Shown here in pieces: positions 9,340 through 18,165 of a stretch of DNA of 64,000 bases. The stretch lies in assembly GCA_905181855.1 (NCBI GenBank), contig CAJIZE010000006.1, positions 45,066 to 109,065 on the forward strand, given 5' to 3'. The notes beneath the pieces were generated by a model. The model was not told the origin of the DNA. It saw nothing but the letters and a program-made list of their open reading frames with translations, and made no database searches. The translations under genes were made by a program, and so were the position numbers. The stretch's first letter is position 1. Each line of letters starts with the position of its first letter. Origin of the DNA: an uncultured Flavobacteriales bacterium. GTDB lineage: Bacteria > Bacteroidota > Bacteroidia > Flavobacteriales_G > Salibacteraceae.

Positions 9340-10143
9340 TCAAATTGGAGTCTTAGGGGTATAATGTCGCTCAAGCCATTTTGCTAAACCATCAAGACCA
9401 GGGAAAAGAAGTCGCTCTGTTATATTGGCTTGGTCTAGTTTATCTCGTATTTCCCATTTTAACTCTTTTGGAATAATTATTCGCGTAAATAAATCTGGAT
9501 GATTGTTTAGCCAATGGTTAAAAGTTGCAAGTGGGTCAGACATCACTGAGAAGAAAGCGAATTGATTAACAATTCTAGAATCAATTGATGGCGGCTCAAA
9601 GAATAGGGCTTGAGTTTCTCCGGTTAAAGTATCAAAATCTTTTAAAGTTGGAAGTACTTCATCAAGCATTTCAATTGTGAAAGAATTTGAACCAACGTCT
9701 TCCAAAATTGATTTAAGTTTAGAAGGTAAAACTTTGTGTGCTTTAACAAAATCAACTTTCCAAATTACCCCATCGCACCCAAATTTGTTAATATCCGCTG
9801 TAGCAAAATGAATTGCAACAAATGGCGAATATGTCCAATCTAAAAGCCTAGTTGGTAATCCGTAATGTTGACCAATAGTTAGCGTTCGCCAATCAGAATT
9901 CAAAGCATCTTGATGATTGTCACCAGCATATTTTCTAAAGTTTCTAAGTAGATGGTATTCAAGATGAACGTTGCCCTTACAGGTGCGTGCGAACCTACTT
10001 TCTAGATTGTAATTTTTATCGCTAATTCCTCTAAAAGCAAAATTGGCCCTAAACCTATCTAAGCTTGGTTGAAACGAGTTGTCATATACGCGATCGCAGA
10101 GTTCACTCCAACTTTCTATGCGTATATCATTCTTTAATTCCAT
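9340..10143 (-). CDS. FRG domain-containing protein
   Basis: 267-aa protein with the FRG domain, named for its conserved Phe-Arg-Gly (here residues 37-39 in NFAFRGISDKNYNLESRFAR). The hallmark HYGLPTRLLDW lies at 93-103, followed by SPFVAIHFA. The biochemical role of FRG domains is unsettled; they occur patchily, often in accessory or mobile regions. The ATG at 10143 is preferred over a TTG 45 nt upstream. A near-consensus -7 element (CATATTTG, 10148-10155 minus) lies only 4 nt before it. The gene is divergently placed against the broken 3' half of an OmpA-family gene, which suggests it arrived by insertion or replacement at that locus. It has no partner gene in an operon. Confidence 0.85.
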   Translation of the reverse strand: MELKNDIRIESWSELCDRVYDNSFQPSLDRFRANFAFRGISDKNYNLESRFARTCKGNVHLEYHLLRNFRKYAGDNHQDALNSDWRTLTIGQHYGLPTRLLDWTYSPFVAIHFATADINKFGCDGVIWKVDFVKAHKVLPSKLKSILEDVGSNSFTIEMLDEVLPTLKDFDTLTGETQALFFEPPSIDSRIVNQFAFFSVMSDPLATFNHWLNNHPDLFTRIIIPKELKWEIRDKLDQANITERLLFPGLDGLAKWLERHYTPKTPI

Positions 10144-10190
10144 CCAACAAATATGGGGTTCTAAACATTTACTATAACCAATTATCAATA

Positions 10191-10793
10191 TGTTTTACCG
10201 AAAAAACATTTGCTTATTATTCCTCAGATCGTCAAGAAGGAAAAGGGAAGTTCGATGTTGATAAGATAACCAAAGGATTTGATGTACATGTGGATGAAGA
10301 AGTTTTAGCTCAATTTGACACCAATGATAGTTCTTTAATAGCTGGAAATGGAGAGGTTGATGGTGTTTAAGATACTGATATTAAGGCAAATGCTGATGCC
10401 TTAGCAAACCAAGATGGCGGTGCTAATATTACTACAGATGATCTAGCAACTACTTTTATATTTGAAGAACGAGCACATTTCGTATTTAATTCAGCTGTTT
10501 TAACGGACTACAGTATGGATGTATTCGTCCTGCTATTGATTTTATTAACGAACATCCTGATCAAAAATTCATTGTTAAGCTATATGGACATGCTGATAGT
10601 AAAGGTCACCAAAAGAAACATGGAAGTTTCCAAAAGAAGGACTGAAGTTGTTCAGCTTTACTTAAAAGAACAAGGTATAAAGGCGCTGGTAGAATCTAAA
10701 AATTTTGGTGAGTCGAGACCTGCAATGTCTAACGAGACTTATGAAAACGCTATCTTTAACAGAAGAGTACAAGTAAGAGTTTACTTAAAGTAA
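10191..10793 (+). pseudogene. OmpA-family protein remnant (5' missing, stop and frameshifts)
   Basis: A broken coding region for the C-terminal part of a PD40/OmpA-type protein. The first frame reads FAYYSSDRQEGKGKFDV, like the WD40-like PD40 repeat found before OmpA domains in Bacteroidota. It then meets an in-frame TAA at 10368-10370. The same frame continues (ANADALANQDGG..., FIFEERAHFVFNSAVL) to about 10524. There the OmpA core shifts to another frame (RPAIDFINEHPDQKFIVKLYGHADSKG) and shifts back near 10612 (KRRTEVVQLYLKEQGI...FNRRVQVRVYLK). The 5' part is gone, and the remnant begins just beyond the divergent FRG gene. One stop plus a pair of shifts makes it non-functional. Confidence 0.85.
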
Positions 10794-10798
10794 TAGTT

Positions 10799-11803
10799 TT
10801 AAGATAAAATTGTATAAATCAATTCTTTATACAGCTGCTCCGCGGGCATTGAAGTAGTATGAATTCCTTTTGATTTCAAATCACAGTCTTTAATCGCACT
10901 AATTACTTGAGTCAACTTTAGCATGGTAAAAGCTTTGCTAGCTTTTAAATAATCATTGGCAAAATAGGGGCTTACACCTATTGCCCTGGCGACATTCTCT
11001 GTTGTTTTATTTTGAATCATTTGAACAGCTAAAACATTCACAAAAAACTTAGATAAAACTGGGAGTACCATAAAAATTGGATGCATTTTAGGGTTTTCCC
11101 CGAAATATCGACCTATTTGGTGTGCTTTAAAGTGATCCTTATCGGCCAAAGCATTTTGAAGCTCAAAAGTGTTAAAGTCTTTACTAATACCAATATTGTG
11201 TTCAATGGTCTGAGCATTTACGTCACCACCATCGCCAACAACAATTTTTAATTTGTCTATTTCATTCGTTATTTTTTGCAAATCATTACCGAGGTATTCG
11301 GTAAGTAAAATAGTTGATTTTGGATTTATAGTAATACCAATGCTTTTAGAATAATTTGTTATCCATTCAGGAACTTGGTTTTCATAAATTTTCTTGCTCT
11401 CAAATAATATGGCCGTTTTTTTTGCTTCCTTAAAAAAGGGTTTGCGACCATCGGGTTTTTTGTATTTGTGAGCGATCACCAATATGGTAGAAGGAGAAGG
11501 GTTCTTAATGTAATTAACCAATTCTTCAATCTGTGGCAAGCTTTGAGCTTCTTTTACAATAACCACCTGATACTCCGACATCATTGGATATCGTTTAGCA
11601 GTTTCTACTATTTGATCTACGGTTGAGTCTCTACCATACAAAACAACTTGGTTAAATGCTTTTTCAGATTCATCAAGAACATTATCTTCAATGAAATCAG
11701 AAATCTGGTCAATAAAAAAACCTTCTTCACCGTATAAAAAGTAAATTGGTGCGTAGCTTTTCTTTTTTAATTCTGATATTATTTGCTTGAAGTTTTGAGA
11801 CAT
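10799..11803 (-). CDS. holA: DNA polymerase III delta subunit
   Basis: Clamp-loader delta subunit, which opens the sliding clamp during replication. The 334-aa protein begins MSQNFKQIISELKKKSYAPIYFLYGEE, where YFLYGEE is the typical N-terminal strand and loop of HolA. It keeps the delta length and three-domain layout, ending in a helical collar region (LKASKAFTMLKLTQVISAIKDCDLKSKG). I chose the ATG at 11803 rather than an upstream TTG at 11818. An exact -7 element TAATTTTG lies at 11816-11823 on the minus strand, overlapping that TTG, so the shorter start is the one that can be transcribed from it. It is divergent from the HsdR_N-like gene, an arrangement I associate with Bacteroidota genomes. 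Confidence 0.93.
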   Translation of the reverse strand: MSQNFKQIISELKKKSYAPIYFLYGEEGFFIDQISDFIEDNVLDESEKAFNQVVLYGRDSTVDQIVETAKRYPMMSEYQVVIVKEAQSLPQIEELVNYIKNPSPSTILVIAHKYKKPDGRKPFFKEAKKTAILFESKKIYENQVPEWITNYSKSIGITINPKSTILLTEYLGNDLQKITNEIDKLKIVVGDGGDVNAQTIEHNIGISKDFNTFELQNALADKDHFKAHQIGRYFGENPKMHPIFMVLPVLSKFFVNVLAVQMIQNKTTENVARAIGVSPYFANDYLKASKAFTMLKLTQVISAIKDCDLKSKGIHTTSMPAEQLYKELIYTILS

Positions 11804-11815
11804 AACTGTAAGTCG

Positions 11816-11823
11816 CAAAATTA
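11816..11823 (-). promoter_or_regulatory. -7 element of holA (TAATTTTG)
   Basis: Exact match to the Bacteroidota -7 consensus TAnnTTTG on the minus strand, 12 nt before the holA ATG at 11803. No clear TTTG-like -33 element was identified. Confidence 0.55.
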
Positions 11824-11960
11824 TAATTATTGAACCCTTTAGAGAGGATTAATTGAATTATTAGGATTGAAATACTAACAATTCATATTTAGGTAACCGA
11901 ACTTATCGGTTTTCATTAATGTTTTATTTAGAAACATGTATTTAGTTTACTTTGCATCAG

Positions 11961-12410
11961 ATGATTACGTTAAACTTACCTAAGGCCAACATATTACTAT
12001 CAAGAAAAGAAGGGCAAGTTTTTGTTCATTGCTTAATTCGTAAAAAAAGCATTCTACTTACTCCTGAAGAATGGGTTCGTCAGCATGTAGTTTCTTTTTT
12101 ATTGGTCGAAAAAAGATATCCCTTAAGTTTGATGAAGTTAGAAATGCATTTAAAACTGAATGGATTAGTAAGACGACCAGATATTGTCGTTTACAACAAT
12201 ATCGGAATTCCAATGGTAATTGTTGAATGCAAGGCATCTAACGTCAATATTAATCAGCAAACATTTGAACAAATAGCTCAGTATAACATTAAGTTACAAG
12301 TTCCGTATCTTATGGTTTCTAATGGTATCAATCATTACTATTGCAAAGCAAATTTTGAGTCTAAACAAACTACATTTATAAAAGAAATACCCAAGTATGA
12401 AAATCTTTAA
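11961..12410 (+). CDS. HsdR N-terminal-like PD-(D/E)XK protein
   Basis: 149-aa protein resembling the N-terminal nuclease-fold segment of type I restriction R subunits, as a stand-alone family common in Bacteroidota. The motif is RPDIVVY (Asp at residue 74), then MVIVECKA (Glu 89, Lys 91), which forms the D...ExK active-site pattern. There is no helicase part and no hsdM or hsdS nearby, so it is not a restriction system; its physiological substrate is unknown. The ATG at 11961 is chosen over a TTG three codons upstream. A near-consensus -7 element (TTACTTTG) ends 6 nt before it. Its stop lies inside the start of the next gene (14-nt overlap), and it is divergent from holA. Confidence 0.82.
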   Translation: MITLNLPKANILLSRKEGQVFVHCLIRKKSILLTPEEWVRQHVVSFLLVEKRYPLSLMKLEMHLKLNGLVRRPDIVVYNNIGIPMVIVECKASNVNINQQTFEQIAQYNIKLQVPYLMVSNGINHYYCKANFESKQTTFIKEIPKYENL

Positions 12411-14526
12411 AAATGCATTTATTGCAATGTTAATGGTATTCAGTATTCAGCTGAACGCCCAAGACCAAAAAGATGAAGCTAAATCTTCAGAGAACTACAA
12501 TTTGCAGTTGAATTTAAATTGCACTCCTGTAATAACCCTTTCGGACGATAGTTTATTATGTGGTAATGAAACTGTAACTGTTGGACTAAACTCTAACTAT
12601 TCTAATTATATGTGGAGCACTGGAGCAACATCTTCTAGTATTATAGCGACCAAAGGATATTACAGCGTGACCGTTACTGATAGCGCAGGTTGCATAGCAT
12701 CATTAGATTCAATTAGAATTGATTCAGTAGGTATCCCAACACCATTTTTAGGGAATGATACGACTATATGCAGCGGTGACTCAATCTTATTAGCACCAGG
12801 TATTTACACGAGTTATTCTTGGAGTAACAATTCTTTGGCAAATTTCATTTATGTAGATACTTTAGGCGCTTATAGTGTGGAAGTTACTGATTCAAACGGA
12901 TGTAAAGGGTCTCATCATATTGAAATTATTGGCTTATGGAGCAAACCAAATTTCAATTTAGGTCAAGACACCTCTTTGTGTGTCGGAAATTCATTAACCA
13001 TTCAGATACCTTCTGTTTTTTCGGTTATTTGGAACGACTCATCTATTCAAAATTCAAGATTACTTGATACATCGGGCGTTTTTATTGCATATATTTCAGA
13101 TGTAAACAATTGCAAAAACTCTGATACCTTGGAAATTTTGAATCTTTTTCCTTTGTCTACATTTAGTTTAGGAAATGATACTTTTCACTGTTCAGGTTCC
13201 CAAGTAACCCTAAGCGGCCCTTCATTTGGTAGCAGTTTTTTATGGTCAAATGGAAATACGCTTGCAACCAATAATGTAAGTGGAACAGGTAATTATTGGC
13301 TTAAAGTTCATGATGCCAATGGATGCGAATCAGTTGATACCATGTCTATTTTCCACGTACAAGTAAATCCAAGTTTAAATTTACCTACGGCAGTTCAGCA
13401 TTGCGTTGGCGAGAGCTCGGTTTTAACAGGTCCATCTGGAAACTTAATTTATTTCTGGAGCGATAGCTCAAATACTCAAAGCATTACTGTTAAGTCCGCT
13501 AATACCTATTTATTGATGGTAACGGACTCTCTTGGTTGTAATTCAATTGATTCGGTTGTTGTATTAGAAAATCCGTTGCCAGTATTTGATTTTGGAGCTG
13601 ATGTTGACGGATGTTTAGAATCAAATAGTCAAATTCAAATTAACGGCCCTTTATCAATGACCACCTATAATTGGTCTACAATGGAAACTTCACAAAACAT
13701 CAGTTTTTGTACGAAATCTGGCTTATGTCCTAATGTTCTTGGCATTGGCTCAAGTTTACTGTGGCTTCAAGTTACTGATGTTAATGGATGTGTTTATTCT
13801 GATACGACAACTGTTACAATACGATCAAATCCGAAAGTCGATTTAGGCACTGATACTGTGCTGTGTTCAGATGAAATAGTAATGTTTAACTTTAGTGTAG
13901 ATAGTATTTATAGTTCAATAACCTGGAACGGAACTGCTACAGGACCAATGTTTACGAGTAATGATTTTGGACAGATTTGGGTTGAAGTAATAGACACCTT
14001 TGGATGTATTGCCTCTGATTCAGTGAATATCGATTCAGCATCGGTACCCTATTTTAGCTTAGGTCGTGATACAACAATATACCCTGGGGCTGCCAGCCTA
14101 ATTCTAGATCCAATGTTGCCAAATGCTGATTTGATGTGGTCAACAGGCGACACAACACGTACGCTAGAAATTGAATATCAACCAGTGGCAGATCAAACTG
14201 TTTGGCTTTTAGCAACTTCATACGAAGGCTGTACTCAATCAGATACTATTTTAATCGCTCATTACTATTGGAGTGTAGAAGATAATATGAAGAAACTTGG
14301 TGTGGAGGTTTACCCAAATCCAACAGCTGGATTGTTAAATGTGAATTTTACCGATAAATTACCAACCAAATTAGAACTCTATAGTTTACAAGGCCAAATA
14401 GTCCTTTCAGAGCAGGTAAAAACTTCAAATTTTAAAATTGATTTGCACCAATATTCAAGCGGAAGTTATTTGATAAAGTTGAATTTTAAGGATAAAACTT
14501 ATACTTTACCTGTTTTGCGCAGATAG
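12397..14526 (+). CDS. Secreted repeat protein with T9SS type A sorting domain
   Basis: 709-aa exported protein. A signal peptide (MKIFKNAFIAMLMVFSIQLNAQ) is followed by about eight tandem Ig-like repeats of roughly 70-85 residues. Each has an LGxDTxxC start, a central WS/WN strand and an ending like YxVxVTDxxGC, so each repeat contributes paired cysteines. The last ~75 residues form a type A sorting domain (VEVYPNPTAGLLNV...SSGSYLIKL) that directs export and surface anchoring by the type IX secretion system. The repeat chemistry suggests an adhesin or structural filament; no catalytic motif is visible. It starts 14 nt inside the preceding HsdR_N-like gene, an odd functional neighbour that may simply share a transcript. 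Confidence 0.88.
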   Translation: MKIFKNAFIAMLMVFSIQLNAQDQKDEAKSSENYNLQLNLNCTPVITLSDDSLLCGNETVTVGLNSNYSNYMWSTGATSSSIIATKGYYSVTVTDSAGCIASLDSIRIDSVGIPTPFLGNDTTICSGDSILLAPGIYTSYSWSNNSLANFIYVDTLGAYSVEVTDSNGCKGSHHIEIIGLWSKPNFNLGQDTSLCVGNSLTIQIPSVFSVIWNDSSIQNSRLLDTSGVFIAYISDVNNCKNSDTLEILNLFPLSTFSLGNDTFHCSGSQVTLSGPSFGSSFLWSNGNTLATNNVSGTGNYWLKVHDANGCESVDTMSIFHVQVNPSLNLPTAVQHCVGESSVLTGPSGNLIYFWSDSSNTQSITVKSANTYLLMVTDSLGCNSIDSVVVLENPLPVFDFGADVDGCLESNSQIQINGPLSMTTYNWSTMETSQNISFCTKSGLCPNVLGIGSSLLWLQVTDVNGCVYSDTTTVTIRSNPKVDLGTDTVLCSDEIVMFNFSVDSIYSSITWNGTATGPMFTSNDFGQIWVEVIDTFGCIASDSVNIDSASVPYFSLGRDTTIYPGAASLILDPMLPNADLMWSTGDTTRTLEIEYQPVADQTVWLLATSYEGCTQSDTILIAHYYWSVEDNMKKLGVEVYPNPTAGLLNVNFTDKLPTKLELYSLQGQIVLSEQVKTSNFKIDLHQYSSGSYLIKLNFKDKTYTLPVLRR

Positions 14527-14612
14527 AAAATAATTTTTTTGTTGAAAACAACTGCTAAAAATAGATTGGCTTTTTACAAAACAACTATTTTCGCGACTTA
14601 TTTATATTTTAC

Positions 14613-15116
14613 ATGGATTTAACCAAAATACTTTCGATTTCAGGAAAAGCCGGTTTATTTGAAGTTATCGGACAAACGAAAAATAGTGGAATAATTGTAG
14701 AATCGTTAATTGATGGAAAAAGATTTCCTGCATATGCGGCTCATAAAATCACCTCTCTTAAAGATATAAGTATCTATACAGAAACAGATGATGTTCCTTT
14801 AAAAGATATTTTTAAAATCATTTTCGATAAAGAAGGTGACTCAGTTACTGTTGGATCAAGTTCAAATGAACTGAGAGAATATTTCAAAGAAATATTACCT
14901 GATTTTGATGAGGAAAGAGTTTATAATTCTGATATCAAGAAAGTATTTAAATGGTACAACGATCTTACAGATGCCGGTATGATGGTATTTGAGGATGAAA
15001 AAGAAGAAGAAATAGCTGCTAAAGAACCTGAAGAGGTGAAGGAAGGAAGTCCAAAACCAAAAGCTAAAAAGAAAAAGCCTGCTGCAAAAAAAGCAGATGG
15101 CAAAGCCAAAGAATAA
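14613..15116 (+). CDS. DUF5606 domain protein
   Basis: 167-aa cytoplasmic protein recognised as DUF5606. The conserved N-terminal fold MDLTKILSISGKAGLFEVIGQ, then SLIDGKRFPAYAAHKITSLKDISIYT, spans about 1-60. A helical part extends to about 130 (LREYFKEILPDFDEERVYNSDIKKVFKWYNDL). The tail from about 137 is low-complexity, first Glu-rich and then Lys/Ala-rich like a histone tail (KPKAKKKKPAAKKA), which suggests nucleic-acid contact. The function is not established. It is followed by a clear intrinsic terminator, so it is probably monocistronic. Confidence 0.85.
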   Translation: MDLTKILSISGKAGLFEVIGQTKNSGIIVESLIDGKRFPAYAAHKITSLKDISIYTETDDVPLKDIFKIIFDKEGDSVTVGSSSNELREYFKEILPDFDEERVYNSDIKKVFKWYNDLTDAGMMVFEDEKEEEIAAKEPEEVKEGSPKPKAKKKKPAAKKADGKAKE

Positions 15117-15154
15117 TCGCGCAATAATTTTAGAGCTCATCTCTACCCCATATT

Positions 15155-15181
15155 AAAACCGGAATTATTGCCGGTTTTTTT
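15155..15181 (+). terminator. Intrinsic terminator after DUF5606 gene
   Basis: Stem 15155-15162 (AAAACCGG) pairs with 15171-15178 (CCGGTTTT), with an eight-base loop, followed by T to 15181. It lies 38 nt after the stop of the DUF5606 gene and just before the M3 peptidase gene, so the two are separate transcripts. Confidence 0.9.
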
Positions 15182-15193
15182 GTTTAAAAAAGT

Positions 15194-16912
15194 ATGAAAA
15201 TGCAGTTACCTACATTACCACAAAGAACCTTTTTGCCTCAAGATTTACTCATTAATTCTTGGCAAGATTTAGCCCCTTTTTTTGAGGATTTAAAAGGAAG
15301 AGATATTGATCACCTTGAATCGCTTACACAATGGTTAAAAGACAAAAGTGAGGTAGAAGCAGTACTGGAAGAAAATCAAGCCTGGCGATACATTAAAATG
15401 AGTATTGATACTGAAAGTGAAGCAAAGAGAAAATCATTTGAATTTTTTGTTCAAGAAATTGAACCAAAGCTTGCCCCATTTAGCAATGAGTTTGAACAAA
15501 AGTTTTTGAATTCACCTGCTTTAAGCAAGCTGGATGAAAAGGAGTTTAAGATTTCTATTAAAAAGGCAAAAAAGAACATTGAGGTATATCGCGAAAAGAA
15601 CATTCAGTTAATAAGTGACTTGCAAACTGAAGCTCAACAATTTGGTGCCATCAGCGGCAAAATGCAAATTGATGTAAACGGCGAAGAAGTTACAATGCCT
15701 AAAGCTGCTTCCTTTTTAAAAGAAACAAATAGAGCATTCAGAAAAGAGATTTTTGATAAAATCGCTGAACAAAGACTAAGCAATGCTGAAGCATTAGATA
15801 ATTTGTTTAATTCTTTAATTAAAAAACGGCATCAATTGGCGATTAATGCAGAGTTCAAAAACTATAGAGATTACATGTTTGCTGCAATGCAACGTTTCGA
15901 TTATACGCCTCAAGATTGCTTCGATTTTCATGATGCAGTGGAGAATGAGTTGGTTCCATTACTAAATCAATTTTCAGCTAGACGAAAAACTGATTTGGGC
16001 CTTGAGGCTTTAAAGCCGTATGATTTAGCGGTTGATTCTAAAGGAAACTCACCTCTTAAACCATTTGAAAAAGCGGAAGATTTAATATCAAAAACAATAG
16101 GCTGCTTCAATAATTTGGATCCATATTTCGGAGAATGTATTGACGTGATGAACAAAATGGGACACCTTGATTTAGAATCAAAAAAAGGTAAAGCCCCTGG
16201 TGGATACAATTATCCATTATACGAAATTGGCGTTCCTTTTATATTTATGAATGCAGTTGGTACCGTGCGTGATTTGGTTACGATGGTACATGAAGGTGGC
16301 CACGCAATACATTCGTTTTTATCCAGGGATCTAGAATTTACTGATAATAAAAGTGTTACTTCTGAGGTTGCAGAGTTGGCTTCAATGAGTATGGAGCTTA
16401 TGTCAATGGATCAATGGCAAGAATTTTTCTCTAATCCTGAAGATTTAAAAAGAGCAAAATTAGAGCACCTTGAAGATGTATTGAGCACGTTGCCATGGAT
16501 AGCCTTGATAGATAAGTTTCAACATTGGATTTACGAAAACCCAGAACATTCAACAGCTGAGAGACATGATAAATGGCTAGAGTTATCAGCACGTTTTTCC
16601 ACCACTTTTGTTGATTATTCTGGTTACGAAGAATTCCAAAAAATAGCTTGGCAAAAACAGCTGCATTTATTTGAAGTGCCTTTTTACTATATTGAATATG
16701 GCATGGCTCAGCTTGGCGCAATTGCAATTTACCGTAACTTTAAAAACGACTCAACCAAAGCCATTGGTGATTATAAAAAGGCCTTAAGTTTAGGCTACAG
16801 CCAATCAATTAGAGAAGTTTACCAAGCGGCAGGTATTGAGTTTAATTTTACTAAAAGTTACATTAATGAGCTCGCCACATTTATCAAGAAACAAATCAGT
16901 GCTATTGAATAA
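15194..16912 (+). CDS. M3 family oligoendopeptidase
   Basis: Zinc metallopeptidase of family M3 (thimet/PepF type), which cleaves short peptides inside the cell. The 572-aa protein has the HEGGH zinc motif at residues 366-370 and a downstream Glu 394 in SEVAEL as the third ligand. The C-terminal half also carries FHYIEYGMAQ-like motifs (PFYYIEYGMAQLGA), whose His/Tyr pair normally stabilises the transition state; here the position before the tyrosine reads FYY. There is no signal peptide, so it is cytosolic. The first ATG is 15194; a second Met at codon 3 is also possible. It follows a terminator and precedes a T9SS gene with its own spacer. Confidence 0.93.
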   Translation: MKMQLPTLPQRTFLPQDLLINSWQDLAPFFEDLKGRDIDHLESLTQWLKDKSEVEAVLEENQAWRYIKMSIDTESEAKRKSFEFFVQEIEPKLAPFSNEFEQKFLNSPALSKLDEKEFKISIKKAKKNIEVYREKNIQLISDLQTEAQQFGAISGKMQIDVNGEEVTMPKAASFLKETNRAFRKEIFDKIAEQRLSNAEALDNLFNSLIKKRHQLAINAEFKNYRDYMFAAMQRFDYTPQDCFDFHDAVENELVPLLNQFSARRKTDLGLEALKPYDLAVDSKGNSPLKPFEKAEDLISKTIGCFNNLDPYFGECIDVMNKMGHLDLESKKGKAPGGYNYPLYEIGVPFIFMNAVGTVRDLVTMVHEGGHAIHSFLSRDLEFTDNKSVTSEVAELASMSMELMSMDQWQEFFSNPEDLKRAKLEHLEDVLSTLPWIALIDKFQHWIYENPEHSTAERHDKWLELSARFSTTFVDYSGYEEFQKIAWQKQLHLFEVPFYYIEYGMAQLGAIAIYRNFKNDSTKAIGDYKKALSLGYSQSIREVYQAAGIEFNFTKSYINELATFIKKQISAIE

Positions 16913-16974
16913 GACCATTTTGCCCATACATTGGGTATAAATCGTTAATTTAGTGTCTTCAAAAATGTAATGTT

Positions 16975-18165
16975 ATGAAATCAATTCGTTTAGCTTTATT
17001 ACTTATAATTAGTGCAAATATTAGCATTGCTCAGATTGTTGGTTTATCTCCTTTTGCTGATATCTGTGAAAATGGAGAAACTATAATTCTATCTGGTGGA
17101 ACCCCAGCAGGTGGGACCTATTTAATCAATGGTACAGTTGGCTCTAAATTGAACCCATCGGTTTTTGGAGCAGGTGTTCACAATATTACCTATTCGTATA
17201 CTGATACTACCGGAACTTACGACACAATTCAATCAATTGTGGTAAACGCAGCTCCTGTAGTTTTTATAGCAACCTTCGATGTTGTTTGTTCTGATTACAG
17301 TGAATTTAACTTAATTTCTGGCTCACCAATGGGAGGCATTTATAGTGGACCAGGGGTTTATTCAGGAATGTTCTTTGCCGACTCGATAAACGTTGGGTCG
17401 CACCTTATTAAATATGTATATCAAGATACAGTTACTATGTGTTCTGATTCTGCAATGAGACAAATTGTAGTCAACCCTGCGCCAAATGTTTCACTTGGTA
17501 GTTTCACAGGTTTTTGCGAAGATTTAGGTCCACTTACTTTAACCGGAGGTTCGCCATCGGGTGGAGTGTATGTTTTAAACTCACACGATACCGTTGTTGA
17601 TTTTAACCCTACCATTTATGGAAATGGAACTTTTGAAATTATTTATTACTATACGGATGGAGTTGGTTGCACAGCTAACGATACATCAACCTTGGAGGTT
17701 TTTGAAGTTCCTGCTAAACCTTTTGTGTTTCCTTGGACAGCTGATACACTTTTAAGTAGTTCAGAGGGGGATAACTACGAATGGTATCACAACGATACAT
17801 TACAGTCAAACAATACTCGTAAGTACCCTATTTCAGTAATGTTTGGAACTTATTCTGTGAAAGTGTACAAATCAGGTTGCGAGTCTGAAAAATCGGATAA
17901 GTACAATTTTGGTGATCCAATAAGTGTAGATGATAATAGTTTAGTAGAAAAATTTAAAGTTTACCCCAATCCAAGCGATGGTGCTTTAACAATCGTAACT
18001 GTTAATTCTATCGGGAAAATTTTAGAAATAAAAAATATGTTGGGGCAAGTGGTTTATTCACAAATCATCAATAAAAGCAACACCAATTTGTTTCTTGAAA
18101 AAGCAGGTGTTTACTTGGTTGAAATTGAAGGCAGTAAATTGCAAAGAGTAGTTGTAAGTGACTAA
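16975..18165 (+). CDS. Secreted protein with T9SS type A sorting domain
   Basis: 396-aa exported protein. A signal peptide (MKSIRLALLLIISANISIAQ) is followed by three tandem beta-sandwich repeats, each about 75-80 residues. Each begins with C-x5-LxGGxPxGGxY (GGTPAGGTY, GSPMGGIY, GGSPSGGVY) and ends in a strand like ITYSYTDTTG. A linker leads to a C-terminal sorting domain (FKVYPNPSDGALTIV...AGVYLVEI) for type IX secretion. No catalytic residues are apparent, so a surface structural or adhesive part is the likely role. The stop codon interlocks with that of the convergent murB gene (shared bases 18162-18165). Confidence 0.87.
   Translation: MKSIRLALLLIISANISIAQIVGLSPFADICENGETIILSGGTPAGGTYLINGTVGSKLNPSVFGAGVHNITYSYTDTTGTYDTIQSIVVNAAPVVFIATFDVVCSDYSEFNLISGSPMGGIYSGPGVYSGMFFADSINVGSHLIKYVYQDTVTMCSDSAMRQIVVNPAPNVSLGSFTGFCEDLGPLTLTGGSPSGGVYVLNSHDTVVDFNPTIYGNGTFEIIYYYTDGVGCTANDTSTLEVFEVPAKPFVFPWTADTLLSSSEGDNYEWYHNDTLQSNNTRKYPISVMFGTYSVKVYKSGCESEKSDKYNFGDPISVDDNSLVEKFKVYPNPSDGALTIVTVNSIGKILEIKNMLGQVVYSQIINKSNTNLFLEKAGVYLVEIEGSKLQRVVVSD

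Noticed and set aside
11961..12410. Possible type I restriction system
   Set aside because: Only a stand-alone nuclease-fold segment is present; no helicase, methylase or specificity subunit is nearby.
14895..15140. Antisense reading frames over the Lys-rich tail of the DUF5606 gene
   Set aside because: They mirror the low-complexity tail and have the residue bias expected of an antisense shadow.
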